Assembly: GCA_023389035.1 (NCBI GenBank)
Contig: JAEWFC010000002.1
Span: 1-64,000, forward strand
Length of the DNA: 64,000 nucleotides
Direction of reading: 5' to 3'
From: Acidobacteriota bacterium
GTDB taxonomy: Bacteria > Acidobacteriota > Blastocatellia > Pyrinomonadales > Pyrinomonadaceae
Shown here: positions 7,150 to 15,665 of the stretch, piece by piece
Layout: each line of letters starts with the position of its first letter
Position numbering within the stretch: the first letter of the stretch is position 1
The notes under the pieces: model-generated
Databases searched by the model: none
What the model saw: the letters and a program-made list of their open reading frames with translations, nothing else
What the model was told of the DNA's origin: nothing
Translations under genes and position numbers: made by a program

Positions 7150-8566
7150 TTTACCTTTTCTGTTTCTCTTTGCTGATGCATCGGCAACCTTCGAATCGCC
7201 AGATCCGGTATTAAGCCTGTTTGGGCTGATCATAGTGATCTCACTCGTGCTCGCAAATGGCTTTTTTGTGGCGAGTGAGTTTGCTCTCGTGGCGCTGCGA
7301 AAGTCCCGGATCGAGACCCAAGCGGCGGAAGGCAGCAAGCCTGCAGAGCGTCTGCTCGGCATGCTCAACAACTTGAATGCGTACATCTCCGCGACCCAGC
7401 TGGGAATCACGCTTTCATCGTTAGGTTTGGGATGGATCGGAGAACCATTCGTCGCGTCTTTGCTAGATCCTTTGTTCATGTGGGCTGCGACGGCCTCGGG
7501 GGTCGAACTGCTTTCGTCCCCAACTCTCGTTCACACCGTCTCCTTCATTGTCGCGTTCTCTTTCATTACATTCTTACACATCGTTTTCGGCGAACTCGCT
7601 CCCAAAACCGCGGCCCTAGAGATCTCCGAAAAGGTTTCGTACTTCATTGCGGTGCCGCTTCAGGTCTTTTATAGGGTCTTCTATTATCCGATCCGGCTTC
7701 TTGATTGGGCCGGTACAAAGACTGCGAGAATGTTCGGCCTTGAGCCGACCGGGGAACACGGCGCGAGCTATTCCGAAGATGAGATCAGGCAGCTCATTAA
7801 TGCGTCGCAAGAGAAAGGCCTCTTGAATGAGGACGAGCGGCGACTGATCAACCAGGTCTTCGAGTTCTCGGAGACCACGGTGAAGGAGGCAATGATCCCT
7901 CGTACCGAGATCATTGCGATACCGGAGAACAGTGGGCTCGAAGAGGTCGTTCGAATGTTCCGACAGCACGGTTATTCACGTTTGCCGGTCTATCGCGAAT
8001 CGCTCGATGATATGCTGGGGTTTATCCACAGCAAAGACGTGATCTCGTTCGTCCTCCGTCCGAAGACCTTCAAGCTCGAACGAATATTGCAGAAACCGAT
8101 CTATGTCGTTGACACAGCCCGCCTTGAGGACGTGCTTCGACAGATGCAACGTGAGAAATTTCATTTCGGCTTTGTCGTTGATGAACACGGTGGCGTCGAG
8201 GGCATTATCACTCTTGAAGACCTCCTCGAAGAGATCGTTGGCGAGATCTCCGATGAGCATGATGAGGAGGTGAATGAACAGATCCACCCGCAAGAGGACG
8301 GATCGGTTTTGCTCGACGGCGGTGTCGCGGTTCGCGACGTTAATAGACGACTCGAGATGAATGTGCCGATATCCGAAGGGTACACTACGATCGCGGGATT
8401 CCTGATGTCCGTATCCGGCCAGATTCTCACCGAAGGAGATACGGTCCCTTTCAACGGCCATATCTTCAAGATAGAAAAGACCGCGAAGCGCCGCATCCTG
8501 AGGGTCCGAATGGAAAAGACAAGTCCAAACGAACAACCCGACGCTACCGATCATAGGATCGCATGA
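7133..8566 (+). CDS. hemolysin-family CNNM/CorC membrane protein with CBS pair
   Basis: A 477-residue protein. A CNNM (DUF21) membrane domain (about 25-205, with VISLVLANGFFVASEFALVALR and further hydrophobic helices) is followed by two CBS domains (about 225-345, ending in FVVDEHGGVEGIITLEDLLEEIVGEI) and a C-terminal CorC/HlyC transporter-associated domain (about 355-450). Members export Mg2+ or Co2+ or regulate divalent-cation balance at the inner membrane, with CBS domains sensing nucleotides. The start has no ribosome site of its own; translation probably depends on the 19-codon ORF that overlaps it. Confidence 0.92.
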   Translation: MDDPASLPFLFLFADASATFESPDPVLSLFGLIIVISLVLANGFFVASEFALVALRKSRIETQAAEGSKPAERLLGMLNNLNAYISATQLGITLSSLGLGWIGEPFVASLLDPLFMWAATASGVELLSSPTLVHTVSFIVAFSFITFLHIVFGELAPKTAALEISEKVSYFIAVPLQVFYRVFYYPIRLLDWAGTKTARMFGLEPTGEHGASYSEDEIRQLINASQEKGLLNEDERRLINQVFEFSETTVKEAMIPRTEIIAIPENSGLEEVVRMFRQHGYSRLPVYRESLDDMLGFIHSKDVISFVLRPKTFKLERILQKPIYVVDTARLEDVLRQMQREKFHFGFVVDEHGGVEGIITLEDLLEEIVGEISDEHDEEVNEQIHPQEDGSVLLDGGVAVRDVNRRLEMNVPISEGYTTIAGFLMSVSGQILTEGDTVPFNGHIFKIEKTAKRRILRVRMEKTSPNEQPDATDHRIA

Positions 8567-8611
8567 TCATCGTGACATGATCGTTCGGCTGCTCGATATC
8601 GGGTCAATGCG

Positions 8612-8653
8612 CGAAAACGAAAACGCCCTGGCGAGCGTTATATTCGCCAGGGC
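8612..8653 (-). terminator. rho-independent terminator between katG and the CNNM gene
   Basis: The perfect 10-bp stem GCCCTGGCGA/TCGCCAGGGC (8625-8634 with 8644-8653) is followed on the minus strand by a T-rich tract (GTTTTCGTTTT). It therefore terminates katG. On the plus strand the tail is poor. Confidence 0.75.
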
Positions 8654-8681
8654 TGTCAAATATCGGGGAGATGGACAGTCG

Positions 8682-10892
8682 TTAATAACGGTCTAGGTCC
8701 ATTACCATGGTCCATGCCTTAACGAAGTCATTTACGAACTTCTCCTTGGCGTCATCGGCAGCGTAAAACTCTGCGACTGCCCGCAGTTCGGAATTCGAGC
8801 CGAAGATCAGATCGACGGGTGACGCCTTCCACTTGAGCTCGCCTGTTTTCCTGTCACGGCCTTCATATACGCCTTCTAAGGTTGTCGACTTCGACCACTT
8901 GGTGGACATATCCAGCAGATTCACGAAGAAATCGTTGCTCAGCGTACCCGGGCGTCCGGTAAAGACTCCCAGTTCCGACCCGCCGGCATTCGCGTTCAAA
9001 GAACGCATTCCTCCGACGAGCACCGTCATTTCCGGAACCGTCAGCGAAAGAAGGCTCGCCCTGTCCACCAGCATAACTGCGGGCGGCACACGGTTGCCTT
9101 TTGCGTAATAATTCCGGAAACCGTCGGCAGTTGGCCTTAGCAGTTCAAAGCTCTCGACATTCGTTTCTTCCTGTGTGGCGTCTGCCCTACCGGGCGTGAA
9201 GGGCACCGAGATGGCTACTCCTCCGTTCTTTGCCGCTTGTTCTACAGCGGCAACACCGCCCAGGATCACAGTATCTGCGAAAGATATTCGCTTCCGACCT
9301 TGCTGGCTTCCGTTGAACTCGGTCTGGATCCGTTCCAAAGCTTTCAGAACGCCTTCCAGTTCCTTGGGATCATTCGCTTCCCAATTCTTTTGGGGTGCAA
9401 GCCTCAACCTGCCTCCGTTTGCTCCGCCGCGCATATCCGTTGCGCGGAACGAGGACGCTGCAGCCCAGGCCGCACGGATCAATGCCGCATTGGTAATGCC
9501 GGAACTGAGGATCTTGGTTTTTAGGCCTGCGATGTCATTGGCTTCGATCAATTGGTATTCGAACTTCGGTATCGGGTCCTGCCAGATAAGCGTAACGTTA
9601 GGAACGTCCGTGCCGACATATCTCGATTTCGGGCCCATATCCCTGTGTGTCAGCTTGAACCATGCTTTCGCAAACGCATCGTCAAACTCTCTCGGATTTT
9701 CAAGGAAACGCCTTGAGATCTTTTCATATACCGGGTCGAACCTCATCGAAAGGTCGGTCGTCAGCATGACCGGTGCGTTTCGTTTGCCCTTGATATGAGC
9801 ATCCGGCACCATGTCTTTGCCAGCGCCGTCTTTTGGAATCCACTGCGTTGCTCCGGCCGGACTCTTGGTCTGGACCCATTCAAAGCCGAAAAGATTCTCG
9901 AAATAATTAAGACTCCATTTCACCGGAGTGCTTGTCCATGCGCCTTCCAGGCCGCTAGTGACGGTATCTTCGGCATTGCCTTTTCCGCACTTATTGTTCC
10001 AGCCGAATCCCTGGTCCTCCAGGCTTCCGCCCGCCGGATCGGCGCCGACACAATCGGCCTTTTGGCCGCCGTGGGTCTTTCCGAGCGTGTGCCCGCCGGC
10101 TATCAGGGCGACCGTTTCTTCGTCATCCATTCCCATTCTGCCGAACGTTTCGCGGATATCCTTGGCCGCAAGGACCGGATCCGGATTGCCGCCCGGGCCT
10201 TCAGGATTAACGTAGATCAATCCCATCTGAACCGCTGCGAGCGGGTTTTCAAGTTTGCGCTCGACATCGTATCGCTTGTCTCCGGCAAGCCACTTTGTTT
10301 CGGCTCCCCAGTAAACGAGATCCGCTTCCCAATCGTCCTCGCGACCGCCCGCAAACCCGAGGGTCCTAAAGCCCATGTCCTCAAGCGCGACATTGCCGGC
10401 AAGGACCATCAGGTCCGCCCATGAGATCTGCCGGCCATATTTCTTCTTTACCGGCCACAGAATTCGCCTCGCCTTGTCCAGGTTCGCGTTGTCCGGCCAA
10501 CTATTCAAGGGTTCAAATCGCTGCTGTCCACCGCCTGCGCCGCCTCGTCCGTCCATCGAGCGGTAGGTTCCGGCACTGTGCCACGCCATTCTTATGATGA
10601 GCGGGCCGTAATTACCATAGTCTGCCGGCCACCAATCCTGAGATGTTCTCAGCGTTTTCTGAATATCCGCTTTGACTGCCGAAAGGTTCAGTTTCTTGAG
10701 TTCTTCGGCGTATTTGAAATCCTTGTCCATCGGATTCGACCTGGGAGATTGCTGTCGAAGCGGTGAAAGGTCAAGTAGCTCCGGCCACCAAAATGAGTTT
10801 GGCGACGGTTTTGTTTGTGATAAGACGGGCATTGAAAGCAATAGCATCAATACCAGTAGGCCCGTCAGTGACGGCATTATTGGTCTCGACAT
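8682..10892 (-). CDS. katG: catalase-peroxidase with N-terminal signal peptide
   Basis: A 736-residue class I haem peroxidase/catalase that removes H2O2. The N-terminal domain holds the distal site RMAWHSAGTYR, the Trp-Tyr-Met adduct partners (Trp of MAWHSAG, Tyr of LIYVNPEGP, Met of GRMGMDDEE) and the proximal His of AGGHTLGKTHGG. The degenerate second peroxidase repeat follows. Unlike cytosolic KatG it begins with a hydrophobic leader (residues 4-25, with cleavage probable after VLS), so it is predicted to be exported to the periplasm, comparable with KatP-type enzymes. It sits alone, with a terminator behind it and a 650-base gap upstream. Confidence 0.96.
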   Translation of the reverse strand: MSRPIMPSLTGLLVLMLLLSMPVLSQTKPSPNSFWWPELLDLSPLRQQSPRSNPMDKDFKYAEELKKLNLSAVKADIQKTLRTSQDWWPADYGNYGPLIIRMAWHSAGTYRSMDGRGGAGGGQQRFEPLNSWPDNANLDKARRILWPVKKKYGRQISWADLMVLAGNVALEDMGFRTLGFAGGREDDWEADLVYWGAETKWLAGDKRYDVERKLENPLAAVQMGLIYVNPEGPGGNPDPVLAAKDIRETFGRMGMDDEETVALIAGGHTLGKTHGGQKADCVGADPAGGSLEDQGFGWNNKCGKGNAEDTVTSGLEGAWTSTPVKWSLNYFENLFGFEWVQTKSPAGATQWIPKDGAGKDMVPDAHIKGKRNAPVMLTTDLSMRFDPVYEKISRRFLENPREFDDAFAKAWFKLTHRDMGPKSRYVGTDVPNVTLIWQDPIPKFEYQLIEANDIAGLKTKILSSGITNAALIRAAWAAASSFRATDMRGGANGGRLRLAPQKNWEANDPKELEGVLKALERIQTEFNGSQQGRKRISFADTVILGGVAAVEQAAKNGGVAISVPFTPGRADATQEETNVESFELLRPTADGFRNYYAKGNRVPPAVMLVDRASLLSLTVPEMTVLVGGMRSLNANAGGSELGVFTGRPGTLSNDFFVNLLDMSTKWSKSTTLEGVYEGRDRKTGELKWKASPVDLIFGSNSELRAVAEFYAADDAKEKFVNDFVKAWTMVMDLDRY

Positions 10893-11538
10893 AAGTCATC
10901 TCCTATCTCTGACCGTTAATTTTGAGGGAATACCGATCAGCCCTGCGAAAAACGACGAAGGCGTTTCGCCCCGGTTCTCCTCGGCCGGACCGCGAAATAA
11001 TCGCGTATTTCCTTCGCCCGTAATTTCGGGATCATCTACCTGCGATCACTCCGGCAACTCTGATCTTTGTCCACATTAAAGAGCGGCTTTCTTTACAATG
11101 ACGAGACTCAGTAAGGAACGGTCTTATTTATGCACAAAGGCAGTCTCGATTACTTTTCTTCATCGAGGTCGGACCATATCGCGTATTCAACAAGTAAATT
11201 CTAGGACCGAATTCGAGAAAAGCGCCGTGACCCACGTCACAGCTAAAGGATGAAGGATGGAGGATAAGGGAGAAAGTGAGAAAGGGCTTACCGGACTCGG
11301 GTTTCCGATGACGCTTTTCTGTTCAAAGTCGGGAAATTTGGGACACATGGGACAGTGGGACAAACTGGAAAGTAGACACTTGGGACAGGGGGACTGTGAA
11401 GCTTTCTAGCGAAGAGCTGATCGCTGAAAGCTAAGAATCCCGTGGTGCAAGCGTCCGGGTGTAATTTTGTGTTTACGCCGGTGAGGGGTTAAATTAGGTG
11501 TTATCGTTATATTCCATCCTACCGGAGATAAATATTAA
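10893..11538. other. intergenic gap between divergent katG and eno
   Basis: No credible gene is seen in these 646 bases. They hold a CRP/FNR-like palindrome (11226-11241), a purine-rich stretch around 11246-11285 and four copies of TGGGACA (11339, 11348, 11356, 11381). The same heptamer occurs twice in the gap behind uvrC. Promoters for both flanking genes must lie here, but no convincing -35/-10 pair was identified. Confidence 0.5.
11226..11241. promoter_or_regulatory. CRP/FNR-type palindrome
   Basis: CGTGA-CCCACG-TCACA matches the CRP-family consensus TGTGA-N6-TCACA at nine of ten positions. It lies midway between katG and eno, about 300 bases from each start, which is rather far for direct control. 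No regulator gene of this family is in the window. Confidence 0.3.
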
Positions 11539-12831
11539 ATGAGCCTAATTGAACAAGTCTGGGCACGCGAGATCATGGATTCGCGCGGCAATCCTACTAT
11601 TGAAGCTGAAGTCATTCTCGAAGACGGCACGACCGGCCGTGCGGCCGTGCCGAGCGGTGCATCGACGGGCGAGAACGAAGCTGTCGAGTTGCGTGACGGG
11701 GATAAACTGCGTTACCTCGGAAAGGGGGTTCTTGATGCAGTTGAAAACGTCAACGGTAAGATCAACGACGAGATCCAGGGCCTCGATTGTCTTGATCAGA
11801 CGCTTATCGATGAAACGATGATCGGTCTTGACGGCAGTTCAAACAAGGCGAATCTGGGTGCGAACGCGATCCTTGCAGTGTCTCTTGCGAATGCACGAGC
11901 GGCAGCGGCGGCGCTTGAAATGCCGTTATACCGGTATATCGGGGGTGCGAACGCCAAAACGCTCCCCGTGCCGATGATGAACATATTAAACGGCGGGGCT
12001 CATGCCGATAACAATGTAGACTTTCAAGAATTCATGGTAATGCCGGTTGGGGCGGAAACCTTTGCTCACGCTCTTCGCATGGGGGCTGAGATCTTTCACA
12101 ACTTAAAGGGGGTTTTGAAGGCTCGCGGCTACTCGACTTCCGTTGGCGATGAAGGTGGATTCGCACCTAACTTAAAGTCCAATGAAGAGGCGATCGAAAC
12201 GATCCTTGAAGCTATCGACAAAGCTGGTTACGCTGCCGGCGACAATGTTATGCTGGCACTCGACCCTGCAGCCAGCGAGTTTTATCGAGACGGCAAGTAC
12301 GTGTTCAAGAAATCTGACAAGCGGGAATTGAGCTCTGCCGAAATGGCAGCGTTTTGGACTGATTGGTGCGATAGGTACCCGATCATCTCGATCGAAGACG
12401 GAATGGCTGAAAACGACTGGGAAGGCTGGAAGGAATTGACGGACTCGGTCGGAAATCGGGTTCAATTGGTCGGCGACGATCTTTTCGTCACGAACGTGAA
12501 GTTCCTACAACAAGGTATTGATGAAAATGCCGCGAATTCTATCCTAATTAAGGTCAACCAGATCGGCACGTTAACTGAGACGCTCGACGCTATCGAGCTA
12601 GCGCGCACGAACAACATGACCGCAGTCATTTCGCACCGGTCAGGTGAGACCGAGGACACGTTCATTGCCGACCTTGCGGTTGCGACCAATGCAGGCCAGA
12701 TCAAGACAGGCAGCCTCTGCCGTTCGGACCGCATTGCAAAGTATAACCAGCTATTACGGATCGAAGTGGACCTCGGCGATTCGTCGAGATATCCGGGACG
12801 ACGAGCTTTTTATCAACTTAAAGGTCAATGA
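11539..12831 (+). CDS. eno: enolase
   Basis: A 430-residue enolase that interconverts 2-phosphoglycerate and phosphoenolpyruvate in the cytosol. The catalytic set looks intact: GGAHADN (substrate His), SVGDEGGFAPN (catalytic Glu pair), ALDPAAS, SIEDGMAEND and QLVGDDLFVTN (three Mg ligands), the general-base Lys in ILIKVNQIG, and the signature SHRSGETEDTFIADLAV. Length is normal and the start ATG matches the usual N-terminus (IEQVWAREIMDSRGNPTIE). The stop overlaps the start of the GNAT gene by four bases, so the two are co-translated. Confidence 0.98.
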   Translation: MSLIEQVWAREIMDSRGNPTIEAEVILEDGTTGRAAVPSGASTGENEAVELRDGDKLRYLGKGVLDAVENVNGKINDEIQGLDCLDQTLIDETMIGLDGSSNKANLGANAILAVSLANARAAAAALEMPLYRYIGGANAKTLPVPMMNILNGGAHADNNVDFQEFMVMPVGAETFAHALRMGAEIFHNLKGVLKARGYSTSVGDEGGFAPNLKSNEEAIETILEAIDKAGYAAGDNVMLALDPAASEFYRDGKYVFKKSDKRELSSAEMAAFWTDWCDRYPIISIEDGMAENDWEGWKELTDSVGNRVQLVGDDLFVTNVKFLQQGIDENAANSILIKVNQIGTLTETLDAIELARTNNMTAVISHRSGETEDTFIADLAVATNAGQIKTGSLCRSDRIAKYNQLLRIEVDLGDSSRYPGRRAFYQLKGQ

Positions 12832-13256
12832 CGGACCTCCAGGGATTTGAGATCTTGACCGATATGGATCGTGTGGATGTGGAATTCGTCCACAAGTTTC
12901 TTGCAGAAGAATCCTATTGGGCACGCGAGCGTTCGATGGAGCAAACCCGCACGGCGATCGCAAACTCCATATGTTTTAGTGTGTTCATCGACGGGCATCA
13001 AGTTGCATTTGCTCGCGTGGTAAGTGATAGGGCGACCTTCGCGTATTTAGGTGACGTTTTTGTCGATGCGACTTACCGTGGGACAGGAATTGGGAAGCTG
13101 CTGATGAGGGCGATCGTGGAGCACCCGGAACTTCAAGGCCTTCGACGATGGTTGCTTGCTACGCGCGACGCTCACGGACTTTATGAGCAGTTTGGCTTTT
13201 CCTCGCTCAGATTTCCGGACCGGTGGATGGAGAAGACCGCTCCAAACGCTTATTAG
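12828..13256 (+). CDS. GNAT-family N-acetyltransferase
   Basis: A 142-residue acetyltransferase. The acetyl-CoA pyrophosphate loop is in GDVFVDATYRGTGIGKLLMRAIV (about 75-98), and the C-terminal LLATRDAHGLYEQFGF is typical of the GNAT fold. The substrate is unknown; small single-domain members of this type acetylate amines, amino acids or antibiotics. It starts on ATGA overlapping the enolase stop, so it is expressed with eno, but no metabolic link is obvious. Confidence 0.88.
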   Translation: MTDLQGFEILTDMDRVDVEFVHKFLAEESYWARERSMEQTRTAIANSICFSVFIDGHQVAFARVVSDRATFAYLGDVFVDATYRGTGIGKLLMRAIVEHPELQGLRRWLLATRDAHGLYEQFGFSSLRFPDRWMEKTAPNAY

Positions 13257-13263
13257 AAAAAAT

Positions 13264-13294
13264 TTGCGTTTCGCCGCTTCAAATCGGTTATAAT
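13264..13294 (+). promoter_or_regulatory. candidate promoter for the phosphoglycerate-mutase-like gene
   Basis: TTGCGT (13264-13269) and a perfect TATAAT (13289-13294) are spaced by 19 bases, about 70 bases upstream of the ATG at 13366. The spacing is long, so the -10 element carries most of the weight. Confidence 0.45.
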
Positions 13295-13365
13295 ACCGTT
13301 CAACGGACCCCTCAAATCCGTTCCTCGATCTGCTTCCCGATTAGGACTTCCAGGAAAAAACTTAT

Positions 13366-14907
13366 ATGAAAACGCCCTTGAAAAGGCCTGTGGCCCTGAT
13401 ACTGCTTGACGGCTGGGGCTGTTCGCCATCGATCGCCGGTAATGCGATCGCCCTTGCATATACTCCTAACTACGACGCGATCCTTCAAACATCGCGGTCG
13501 ACCCGGTTGGCCGCATCCGGAACTGCGGTCGGACTGCCCGAGGGATCGCCGGGAAATGCCGAGATCGGCCATGTGAATATCGGGGCGGGCAGAATCGTGA
13601 AAACCGATGCTGCACGCATCTCAGACGCGATACGAAGCGGAGAATTCGATTCTAATCCTCAGCTTACGTCAGCCTTGTCACTTGCAGCCGCTCAAGGCAA
13701 GCCTGTTCACCTGATCGGCCTTTTAGGCGACGGTGGAGTGAATTCGTCCTCGGCCACACTTTATGCACTCCTGCGAATGGCGAAGCGGCACGGTGTTTCC
13801 GAAGCATACGTTCATGGCATTCTCGACGGACGCGACGTGCCTCCGAGAACTGCGGATATCTATGTCGAAGCTCTTGAGATAAAGATGGCGGACATTGGGC
13901 TAGGCAAGATCGCCACCCTCTGCGGTAGGTTCTTTGCGATGGACAACGGCGAGAATTGGGAACGAACTGCGAGGGCCTTCACGATGCTTTTCCACGCAGA
14001 GGGCGAACGCCAGGGCGACGCTGTCAATGCGGTACGAAGCAGTTTTCTACGCGGCATCTCTGATGAATTTATAGCTCCGATCGTCCTGGAGGGTATTCCT
14101 GGGAAACCGGTCGCAACGATCCGTGAAGGAGACACGGTGATATTTTTTAACCATCGTGCGGATACTAGCCGTCAGCTCGTACGATCGCTAGCCGTGCCGG
14201 AACCGGGTCAATTGCTGCCGGTAAAACCACAGATCGAGACCGTCTGTTTAACTGAGTATGATCGTAGCTTTGATCTGCCCGTCGCGTTCCCGCCGGAATC
14301 TCGCGATAACAATCTTGCCGAGGTGCTCGCTCAGCAAGAAATACACAATTACCGCATCACAGAGGCAGACCGTTTCGCTCACATAACTACCTTTCTAAAC
14401 GGAGGTGCCGAATTTGCTGGGCTGAACGAAATGCATATACAGGTGCCCGCGGCTCCGCGGCCTTCCGATCGTGAGTCCGAGCCTGAGATGCGTAGTTTCA
14501 AGATAACCGATTCATTTATCCGAGCTATCGACGGTGATCCTACTGGGTTGTTTATAGTCAATATTCCTGCACCGGGAATGGTAGCGGAGACCGGAAACCT
14601 CGACCGCACAGTCGAAGCGGTTCAGTATGTTGACACTTGCCTTGGAGGGATGATCGCCAAGGTTAAGGAGTTCAACGGAATCGCGGTGATCACTTCAACA
14701 CACGGCAACTGCGAATCGATGGTGCTCCCCACCAGCGAGCCGGATCGGTACTCGACAACGAACAGCGTACCGCTGCATTTGATCGGAGACAATGTTGAGT
14801 CTAGACTTCGCTCGGACGGCTCACTCTGCGACGTCGCACCTACGTTACTTGGTCTTCTTGGTGTTGAAAAACCAACTTCGATGACGGGGACGGATCTCCG
14901 GATTTGA
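13366..14907 (+). CDS. iPGM-like (cofactor-independent phosphoglycerate mutase) probable pseudoenzyme
   Basis: 513 residues, collinear over the full length with GpmI and the usual size. The fold landmarks (LILLDGWG, NIGAGRIV, HGILDGRD, CGRFFAMD, FLNGGAE) are kept. Against the well-studied Geobacillus enzyme, most active-site residues are changed: phosphoserine Ser62 is Ala65 (GNAEIGH instead of GNSEVGH), His123 is Asn126, Arg191 is Asn194, Arg264 is Thr267, Lys336 is Arg336, Asp403 is Gly404, His407 is Glu408, Asp444 is Thr445 and His462 is Ser463. Asp15, the DGRD motif and His446 remain. Automatic annotation would call it gpmI, but it should not catalyse the mutase reaction. The open frame argues for a retained non-catalytic role. 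A real mutase should exist elsewhere. Confidence 0.88.
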   Translation: MKTPLKRPVALILLDGWGCSPSIAGNAIALAYTPNYDAILQTSRSTRLAASGTAVGLPEGSPGNAEIGHVNIGAGRIVKTDAARISDAIRSGEFDSNPQLTSALSLAAAQGKPVHLIGLLGDGGVNSSSATLYALLRMAKRHGVSEAYVHGILDGRDVPPRTADIYVEALEIKMADIGLGKIATLCGRFFAMDNGENWERTARAFTMLFHAEGERQGDAVNAVRSSFLRGISDEFIAPIVLEGIPGKPVATIREGDTVIFFNHRADTSRQLVRSLAVPEPGQLLPVKPQIETVCLTEYDRSFDLPVAFPPESRDNNLAEVLAQQEIHNYRITEADRFAHITTFLNGGAEFAGLNEMHIQVPAAPRPSDRESEPEMRSFKITDSFIRAIDGDPTGLFIVNIPAPGMVAETGNLDRTVEAVQYVDTCLGGMIAKVKEFNGIAVITSTHGNCESMVLPTSEPDRYSTTNSVPLHLIGDNVESRLRSDGSLCDVAPTLLGLLGVEKPTSMTGTDLRI

Positions 14908-15015
14908 TCGCTACGATCTTCAAACACCAAAACGCGGCTGCATAGGCCTCACTCGCCTTTGCAGCTATTCGCGTGTTACCATTCTCTTCCCGACAAACGC
15001 ACAATTCATGAGTTT

Positions 15016-15636
15016 ATGGTTGAAGAACTGGCATTCGACAATAGTGAGGAACGCCGCAAAAACCGGCAGAACGGAACCGGTTGGATCGAGGTCATCGTAG
15101 GGTCAATGTTCTCGGGGAAGTCGGAAGAACTGATCCGTAGGCTCAACCGAGCACGCATCGCCCGGCAGCGCGTGCAGGTGTTCAAACCACGTATAGACGA
15201 TCGATACCATGTAGAAGAGATCGCATCGCATTCCGGCCGAAAACATGGATCAAAGCCTGTTTCGTCGACCTCTGAGATGCTCGAATTGATCGAACGCGAC
15301 ACAGAGGTCATTGGGATCGACGAGGGACAGTTTTTTGATGTTGAACTGGTTGACGCGGTAAATCGCCTGGCGTCTGAGGGGAAGCGTGTCATCGTGGCGG
15401 GGCTCGACCAAGATTACACTGGGAAGCCATTTGAACCCATGCCTCAGCTGCTATGCGTAGCCGAGTTTATTACGAAGACCCATGCGATATGCGTAAAATG
15501 TGGGAGTACCGCCAACTATTCACAGCGTACTGTCGAGTCAGAATCGCGCGTCGAGGTCGGAGCGGATGATAAATATGAGGCTCGATGCCGAAAGTGTTTT
15601 GTCCCGCATTCAGACAAACCGACTCTGCACGAGTAG
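15016..15636 (+). CDS. tdk: thymidine kinase (type II)
   Basis: A 206-residue thymidine kinase that phosphorylates thymidine to dTMP with ATP for salvage. Motifs are the P-loop GSMFSGKSEE, the catalytic Glu in IGIDEGQFFD, and a zinc site CVKC plus CRKC towards the C-terminus. I prefer the ATG at 15016; an upstream ATG at 14959 would add 19 residues without family support. Residues 1-22 before the first strand (GWIEVIVG) are a charged extension not present in most homologues. It follows the iPGM-like gene by about 110 bases on the same strand. Confidence 0.93.
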   Translation: MVEELAFDNSEERRKNRQNGTGWIEVIVGSMFSGKSEELIRRLNRARIARQRVQVFKPRIDDRYHVEEIASHSGRKHGSKPVSSTSEMLELIERDTEVIGIDEGQFFDVELVDAVNRLASEGKRVIVAGLDQDYTGKPFEPMPQLLCVAEFITKTHAICVKCGSTANYSQRTVESESRVEVGADDKYEARCRKCFVPHSDKPTLHE

Positions 15637-15665
15637 GGAGGCCTTAGCGACGCACTAACAACGCT

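Noticed and set aside
9175..10424. Rightward ORFs of about 200 codons inside katG
   Set aside because: Antisense frames of a well-supported gene, with Pro/Ser/Arg-rich shadow composition.
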